Of a stretch of 12,659 nt of DNA, positions 7,670-12,659 are shown piece by piece (positions within the stretch are counted from its first letter, which is position 1; each line of letters opens with the position of its first letter). Source of the stretch: Thermomucor indicae-seudaticae (taxonomy: Eukaryota; Mucoromycota; Mucoromycetes; Mucorales; Lichtheimiaceae); the NCBI GenBank assembly GCA_000787465.1, contig JSYX01000794.1, forward strand, positions 1-12,659. Direction: 5' to 3'. Below the pieces are notes generated by a model. The model was not told the origin of the DNA and did not search any database. It saw only the letters and a list, made by a program, of their open reading frames with translations. The position numbers were made by a program, and so were the translations under genes.

Positions 7670-7805
7670 TATTGTAACAGGTTTGCCGGTAATTTTCTGT
7701 ACCGTGGATATGGGACATGACATTGCATATGACTTAAAAAAGTGAAGAAAATGAAAAATGGTCGGTAGGCATTTGGTATAAAGAGCTGTTGACCATTTCC
7801 ACATG
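7670..7805. other. Short non-coding stretch downstream of the inverted host-gene fragment
   Basis: It lies 3' of the stop codon of the minus-strand fragment 7806-8105 and could be its 3' untranslated region. No clear polyadenylation signal is seen. Confidence 0.3.
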
Positions 7806-8105
7806 TTACGGTGTAGACACAATCTTCATGTTTTTGTACGTCGCAGTCCGGGAATGGTCAACAACGGTCCTTTTGTTCTCGTTCTTTGCGTTGTAAAGTT
7901 GAACAATGAGTCGTATTTGCTTTTGAACTTCGTTAAGGCCACCGCCCATAACACAATAAACATGTGTGCGCTGATTTTTTTCATGTGAGGAGACGAGCAA
8001 GCTGCAACGATCAACCACGCCGAGTCGGTATTTGTCTTTGACGAAAGCCATGCAGTATATATACAAGCCAGACCCTAGCATCGTCAGCCAGTATGTACAC
8101 GTTTT
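7806..8105 (-). pseudogene. 3' half of the host-type gene, inverted, adjoining an LTR
   Basis: An open minus-strand frame runs out of the LTR edge at 8107 to a stop at 7806-7808. It reads TYWLTMLGSGLYIYCMAFVK, then DKYRLGVVDRCSLLVSSHEK, then LNEVQKQIRLIVQLYNA and ends KIVSTP. The pattern of a hydrophobic strand, a Y-C-M segment, KDKYRLG and a helical end is what I would expect after the LGEISGG region of 2467-2781, judging from related hypothetical proteins known from memory. The ATG at 8081 could start a shorter frame, but the neighbourhood suggests an exon tail rather than a full gene. Function unknown. Confidence 0.45.
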
Positions 8106-8107
8106 TA

Positions 8108-8275
8108 TGTAATTTGCTGTTTGTTGAAAGAGCTGAGACGAGAAGGAGTACTGTGAGACCAGTATTTATTCTTCGCAAAAGGAAGGAAGAGTTTCTAGCT
8201 TAGTCATGGTAACATTATTACAGACGGAGTTCACTATCCGACCTCTCTACTGCTATTGGATGTCTAAATACGACA
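8108..8275 (-). mobile_element. LTR of Ty3/gypsy chromovirus (3' LTR of the pol segment)
   Basis: On the minus strand it begins TGTCGTATTTAG and ends CAGCAAATTACA, 168 bp, about 94% identical by eye to 2782-2948. It follows pol and a purine-rich tract on the minus strand, as a 3' LTR should. The TATA-like/AATAAA element is at 8163-8170. Flanking bases outside the LTR (TAAAA on the minus strand) do not match GATCT before the other LTR. Confidence 0.87.
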
Positions 8276-8287
8276 TTACTCCCTTCC
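8276..8287 (-). other. Polypurine tract before the 3' LTR
   Basis: The minus strand reads GGAAGGGAGTAA immediately before TGTCG. Such a tract primes plus-strand DNA synthesis in LTR retrotransposons. Confidence 0.6.
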
Positions 8288-8314
8288 AGGTTGGATAACC
8301 GTTGAAGAAGGACA

Positions 8315-8662
8315 TCAATTGCGCTTTGTGCGCTTAGTATTCGTAGAGTTAATGGTAGATTTGCCCTTTCTCTTATTGTCCTGCAACCTGGGCTGATTCT
8401 TCACACCCAGTCGTTTCCAGCACTCAGAGATGAACCAAGGATCAGTAGAGTCCTTTGCAGGTTCCCAAGTGTCATGTTCCGGGCTGTAACCCTTCCATCT
8501 TACTTTGTACATGTACTGCTTGCCTTTGTCTTTTCTGTAGGCCACAATGGCTTCCACATCAAAGATTTCTTCTACAGGAATAATTTCCTCAGGCTTAACT
8601 TCTTTCAAAGCAGATGGTGGAAGGTTTCTTGGTGTTAGATCACCATTGCTATCTTGAAGCAC
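8315..8662 (-). pseudogene. C-terminal pol piece with chromodomain, after the TAG stop
   Basis: It is in the same frame as the integrase piece, from just after TAG 8663-8665 to TGA 8315-8317, 115 residues. It begins VLQDSNGDLTPRNLPPS, the end of the GPY/F module. The chromodomain runs about residues 30-85 with aromatic residues Y, W and W in YKVRWKGY and DTWEP. A basic tail (RKGKSTINSTNTKRTKR) follows. Chromodomains of this class are thought to direct integration to particular chromatin. It is unlikely to be a separate gene, because the initiating codon would be GTG. Confidence 0.85.
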
Positions 8663-11246
8663 CTAAAAGCCTTCTTTAGTTTTTCTGATAACTTTGTACG
8701 GGCCCTCATACGTCGGTTCTAGTTGTGATTTTGATTGGACTCTTATCATGACGTGACGTTCTGGTGGGAAATCTACCAACTTGTGGCTTTTGTCAAAGCC
8801 TGTCTTCTGTTTCTCCATGACTATATGAGTGCCTTCGCTAATCGCGGGGAAGCCGATTGCTGCCATGCTCTTCATTCGTTGTTCAAGTTCCTTCTCACTC
8901 ATTGGTGGAAGTTCCTTTTCATTGCGATAATCTTGAAAGCTGTTCAGCTTTCTTGCAAACATGAGCGAAAACGGTGCAGAATTATGGCGTTTGGACACCT
9001 TTGCGTTTAACGCTAATTGTACACTAGGCACAAATATGTCCCAGTCTTTCTTAGTCCCTTCAATTCGTTTCGCGATTGCCAACTTCGCAATTTGTACCCA
9101 TCTTTCCGCTAAGCCATTGGCATGCGGGTGGTACGGCAGTGTTAGACGATGGTCGAAACCAGCTGATTCCGCGAACCTCTTCATAAGGTCGTTTACAAAC
9201 TCGGTTCCAATGTCGGATTGCAACACACGCGGCAAACTGAAATCGCAGAATACTTGAACGAGGGCTTTCACAATCGTATCTGCTTGTTTGTTGGGAATTG
9301 CACGCAGTATGCAGAATCGAGTACATACATCGACTAGCAGAAGCAGCATTGTGTTGTTATTGTCCGACTGTTCAAATGGACGAGCCAGATCGATGGCCCA
9401 ATGATCGCCAAGAAGGGATGCGCTTATGGGTTTGAGTGGATGGTAACCCCTTTTTGCAATTGTGAACTTCTGACATTCACCGCATGCTTTGACGACATTC
9501 ACGGCATCTTGCATAATGGACTTCCAGTGTAAGCCGTCACTGTGCAGGTTTTGCACAATGGCTTCAGCACCAAAGTGGCCTAAAAGATGCGCTTGTTGGA
9601 GCAGTTTCGGTCGCTCCTCGTCTGGCGCGGTCATCATATCCCAATTTATTTTGATTGCGGAACGTGCGAGTTTGCTTGCACCTGTATGTACCATGGCTTT
9701 ACCCCCCTCCAGCTCGTTTACCGGGGGGAAAAGGCGTGATAAAGAATCGGGTAGAACATTGTTAATACCCGGTAAGTGTATCACTTCAAAGTCGTACTCC
9801 AGAAGAGTATCAAACAAATTAATCGTCATCGCATCCGCGACTTTCTGTGTATGTAAGTAGGTTAGGGTTTTGTGGTCGGTGTACAGGGTAAATTTGTTAC
9901 CCCAAAGGTACTTATGGAATTTGTTCAAGGCAAACACGACGGCTAACAATTCCCGTTTAGTTGTGGAATAGTTCCGTTCCGATTTGGACAGAGCGCGAGC
10001 CATGAACGAGATGTGCCGGATCTCATTGTTAATAACTTGGTACAAAACTGCACCAATACCGACATTAGAGGCGTCTGTGGCAACGTGAGAAGGTTCAGAC
10101 ATTACAGGAAGCGCAGCAGTGGACATCTGGATATGACGTACTGCAGTTTTCCGAAGCATTCAAGATGTTCCTTGGACCACAAACCTTCAAGTTTTGCCTC
10201 GTTGCGCAAGGCATCGAGTGGAGCAGTGAGACGTGAGAAATTAGGAATATGCTCACGGAAATAGTTAATTACGCCAAGAAAACGTTGAATGTCCTTGCCA
10301 GTCCGTGGGATTGGCCAATCCTGTACATTGGTGACCTTACGGGTGTCCAGAGCAAGACCATTACCCGATACGCAAAATCCCAACAGATACACAGATTTCT
10401 GAGCAAAGTGACATTTTGCAGGGTTGAGGAGGAGCTTCACCTCGATAAGTTTGGCGATTGTTTCTTTGACATGTTCAATATGCTCCTTCATGTCATTTGA
10501 ATAAACCACGATGTCATCAACAAAGGCTGTGACAAAGGGCATGTCTTGGAAAATGATTGCCATTACTCGTTGGAATTTGGACGATATTGGTTTCAGTCCA
10601 AACGGACAACCTTGGAACATATACTGTATGCCATTATACGTAAAAGTGGTTTTGTGTTGATGTTCCGGTAAAATTTGAAAGCGATGAAACGCACTCTTCA
10701 AGTCCAACGTTGTGAAGATAGCGGCACCTTTAAGTTGTTGAAATATGTCTTTGATGAGTGGTAAAGGGTATCGATCGTCAGGCAAATAACAATTGATAAG
10801 ACGCTGATCCAGACACGGTCTATGACCAGTGTAGTTGCCGTACGCATCTTTTTTGGGAGCAAACGTGAGCGGACTGTTCCAACCCTTATGTTCGCGTGCT
10901 TTAACAATGGTGCCCTCTCTTTCCCACTTGTCAATTGCTTCTCTAATGACAGTGTCCATAGTGTCTAGCAAATCATATTGTCGGCGGTTGCACTTAACGC
11001 CGTCAGGTGTGTCCAGTCTGACTACCGGTTCTGGGACAGTGCAGAAGGACGTTAAAGGAATGGCCTCGTTAGCCATAATGAGTGGTTGTAAAGCTTGAAT
11101 AAAAGCTGCGTGGTCTTCTGGGGTGCCTCCTGGTGAGTCATTAGGCTTGGGGACGTCATCAACTGTTTGTGGTTTAGCGGGTTTCACCACGTCCGAACTT
11201 TGTGCGAGACCAGTGAATCCAATGCCCAGATGAGACATGAGATCGA
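8315..11246 (-). pseudogene. pol: Pol polyprotein of Ty3/gypsy chromovirus (RT-RNase H-integrase-chromodomain), broken
   Basis: It starts with IDLMSHLGIGFTGL (11247 downward), which looks like the very end of the aspartic protease. Reverse transcriptase follows, with HRPCLDQRLINCYLPDDRYP, FTTLDLKSAFHRFQ (near 10700) and the catalytic FVDDIVVYS (near 10520). RNase H has VATDASNVGIGAVL (near 10070), KREL and YTDHKTL. Integrase has a zinc-finger region ending CGECQ (near 9480) and DDE residues in AIDLARP (near 9390), SDIGTEF (near 9208) and NGLAERW (near 9110). A GPY/F module (EPTYEGPYKVIRK) and a chromodomain (YMYKVRWKGYSPEHDTWEP, near 8480) close it. A frameshift lies near 10100-10110 between RT and RNase H, and an in-frame TAG at 8663-8665 cuts the GPY/F module. 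SDIGTEF has I where N is usual. Most of the protease and everything before it are missing. Confidence 0.93.
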
Positions 11247-11330
11247 TTTTTTTAGGCGTGCAAAATGCATCGAGTTTTTATTTCAAACCACGTCACAGTG
11301 AGAGGCGGAGAGAAGGAGGAGGGGCTTAAT
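11247..11330 (-). other. LINE 3' UTR and A-tail
   Basis: About 84 bp between the stop codon and the A-run. AAATAAAA near 11276-11284 could be the processing signal. The run of seven T on the plus strand (11247-11253) marks the tail, and one A may belong to the target. Confidence 0.6.
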
Positions 11331-12659
11331 CTACTTTAAAAGGTGGATGTGGTGTTCATGGATTCGACGGTTCATGAGCTTGTGGACGGTGTTAATGATA
11401 GCTTCCCGGATGAAGGGTCGATCGTCAAAAGCCAAAGCCCAGTGGGCACGCCAGATACTGGGGAGGATGGCGGCGACTATGGTGTAACTTGGGATGATTG
11501 GAGGATTAGGAGGGAAGGAGAGGGAGAAGAGAGCACCTTTAATCTTGTTGACATTGATGGTGTCGAGGAGAAGGTCCCACCACAGAGCAGACCAGACCAA
11601 CCATTTCTTCGAGCACGCGAACAGGAAATGCTCTACACTATCGGATTCTTGCTGACACACGGGACAGAGGTCGGAAGCAAATTGGACCGGCAGCAGTGAA
11701 TGAAGCGTCGCTCGACAGGATAGCTTACCATGAAGAGCGCGGAACCACAAGTTTCGGACAGAGGATGGAAGAGGGAGACTCCAGAATGCGGACCAAACTG
11801 AGCGTGACGGCGGTGAAGATCGAGGTGACAGACGGTTGGTAAGCCGCAGAACTGCGTGTAACCGAAATTGATGTGGGGTGATATTGGCGAAAGACCAGCG
11901 ACCGAAGGAACACCAACGAATAACCTCTTAAAAAACGTGCCCACGAAGTGCAGGGTCAGGTTCGTCAGGGAAAAACTGTGGAGATATGCATGGGCGAATT
12001 AAAAAGCCTTTGTACGACAGAACTCCAGTGTCCAGCAATGACATGAGCTTTCGTAATAGGACCGAATAGCGAGTGAGTTTCTCTCGCCTTTTCCGTCGCA
12101 AGCAACCCAAGGAAGCATCTAATATGAACAAATCGGCTACCAAGATCTTGTGTCGTTCGAGTCGTTGTAGATATATGTCCAAGTCCAACGTGATAGGTCG
12201 GAAGGATGGGTGTATTGTATCCAGAATGTGAAGCTGCAAGATAGTGGCGGTGGGCACAGAGAGGCCTTGGAGGTCACACAGAAAATGATCCATGGAGGCG
12301 CAAAGAAAGTCAACGGTGGAGACCGGGCGGCGAAACTGTGGGGGACGAAGCCAGGAGAATATAAGACACATCCAAGGGTCTTGACCAGGGCACCACTCAG
12401 CCAAGACGTGGTGGATCCAATTGTGCGCGAAAGATCGCTGGGGATGATGGGTCGGCAAGAGTGGCTGCAACCAGCGTAATTGCAAAGCGTGCTGCTGAAT
12501 GGCCGGATGTAACACGGCCAGCCCACCTTGAGACCTGGGTGCCAGTAGCCGTGTATAGGAGACCTGGGGCCACATGTTTTTCATCATAAATGCATGACTC
12601 AGAGAACGCAGCTTTTCTAGGAACTTGGTGGGCACGGGGGCGGAAGGTCTCAGACTGGT
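11331..12659 (-). pseudogene. LINE ORF2-type protein, C-terminal part, one premature stop
   Basis: One minus-strand frame runs from the window edge to TAG 11331-11333, broken only by TAA at 11928-11930. I checked that the two open parts (12659-11931 and 11927-11331) are in the same frame. The first part (VPTKFLEKLRSLSHAFMMKN, LLAPRSQGGLAVLHPAIQQH) is the thumb/post-RT region of non-LTR reverse transcriptases. The second has WFRALHGKLSCRATLHSLLP and CPVCQQESDSVEHFLFAC, a CCHC-like zinc-binding module of the zf-RVT type, near 11615-11670. The catalytic RT core is outside the window. No RNase H domain is seen. Confidence 0.87.

Larger units (their letters stand above)
11247..12659 (-). mobile_element. 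3' end of a LINE (non-LTR retrotransposon), continuing past the window
   Basis: A coding region with the LINE RT C-terminal and zinc-binding regions is followed by a short 3' UTR (11247-11330). The UTR has AAATAAAA (minus strand, near 11280) and ends in a run of seven A (11247-11253). The A-run abuts the first recognisable codons of the chromovirus pol, as expected if the LINE inserted there by target-primed reverse transcription. The 5' part and RT core lie beyond 12659. Confidence 0.85.

Noticed and set aside
7174..7822. Overlapping minus-strand frames inside and next to the TIR element
   Set aside because: No transposase or other motif is visible, and the frames cross the element's right end.
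2777..8107. Target duplication of the chromovirus at the outer LTR edges
   Set aside because: GATCT before the first LTR and TAAAA after the second do not match, so no duplication is claimed.
10100..10115. Frameshift between RT and RNase H as a programmed shift
   Set aside because: Programmed shifts in these elements sit between gag and pol. One inside pol together with a nonsense codon downstream is better read as decay.
8735..10264. Several plus-strand frames of 80-120 codons
   Set aside because: They lie opposite the pol coding sequence and are its shadows.
1..12659. tRNA, rRNA, CRISPR arrays or bacterial operon signals
   Set aside because: None was seen. The gene types, short intron and elements point to a fungal nuclear genome.

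Overview
The window looks like a transposon-rich stretch of a nuclear genome from an early-diverging fungus, most likely Mucoromycota. The signs are a Ty3/gypsy chromovirus, an IS630/Tc1/mariner-type element, a LINE with a CCHC zinc-binding C-terminus, several TIR-flanked non-coding elements, and a host-type gene with a roughly 54-nt spliceosomal intron. I cannot name a species. No intact, ordinary single-copy gene lies in the window, and every long coding region is broken or partial.

Layout from left to right. 61-297 and 2467-2781 (+) are two exons of an uncharacterised fungal gene, joined by a short intron. A 2113-bp mariner-like element (310-2422, TA target duplication, decayed minus-strand transposase) sits inside that intron. 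At 2782 the gene is cut by a Ty3/gypsy LTR (2782-2948), followed by a complete gag (2997-4316, +) that stops without a zinc knuckle. 4317-8100 holds mostly non-coding mobile DNA: a 198-bp inverted-repeat element (4797-4994), a 728-bp TIR element with TCACGTGA motifs (5359-6086), a 322-bp GGCATGA-rich element with a 9-bp target duplication (6090-6411), an inverted partial copy of the 728-bp element (about 6421-6750), and a TIR element at about 7083-7669. On the minus strand, 7806-8105 encodes what looks like the missing 3' half of the host-type gene. It directly follows a second LTR (8108-8275, -), which itself follows the pol region (8315-11246, -: end of protease, RT, RNase H, integrase, chromodomain) with one frameshift and one stop. 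From 11247 to the window edge lies the 3' end of a LINE on the minus strand, its A-tail abutting pol.

Main interpretation: 5'LTR-gag (+) and pol-3'LTR (-) look like two pieces of one chromovirus that inserted into the host-type gene and was later split by an inversion. The inversion carried pol, the 3' LTR and the 3' half of the host gene into reverse orientation. This is an inference from the complementary pieces. The absence of a matching target duplication at the outer LTR edges is the main point against it. The window shows nested and rearranged mobile elements rather than a new multi-gene pathway.
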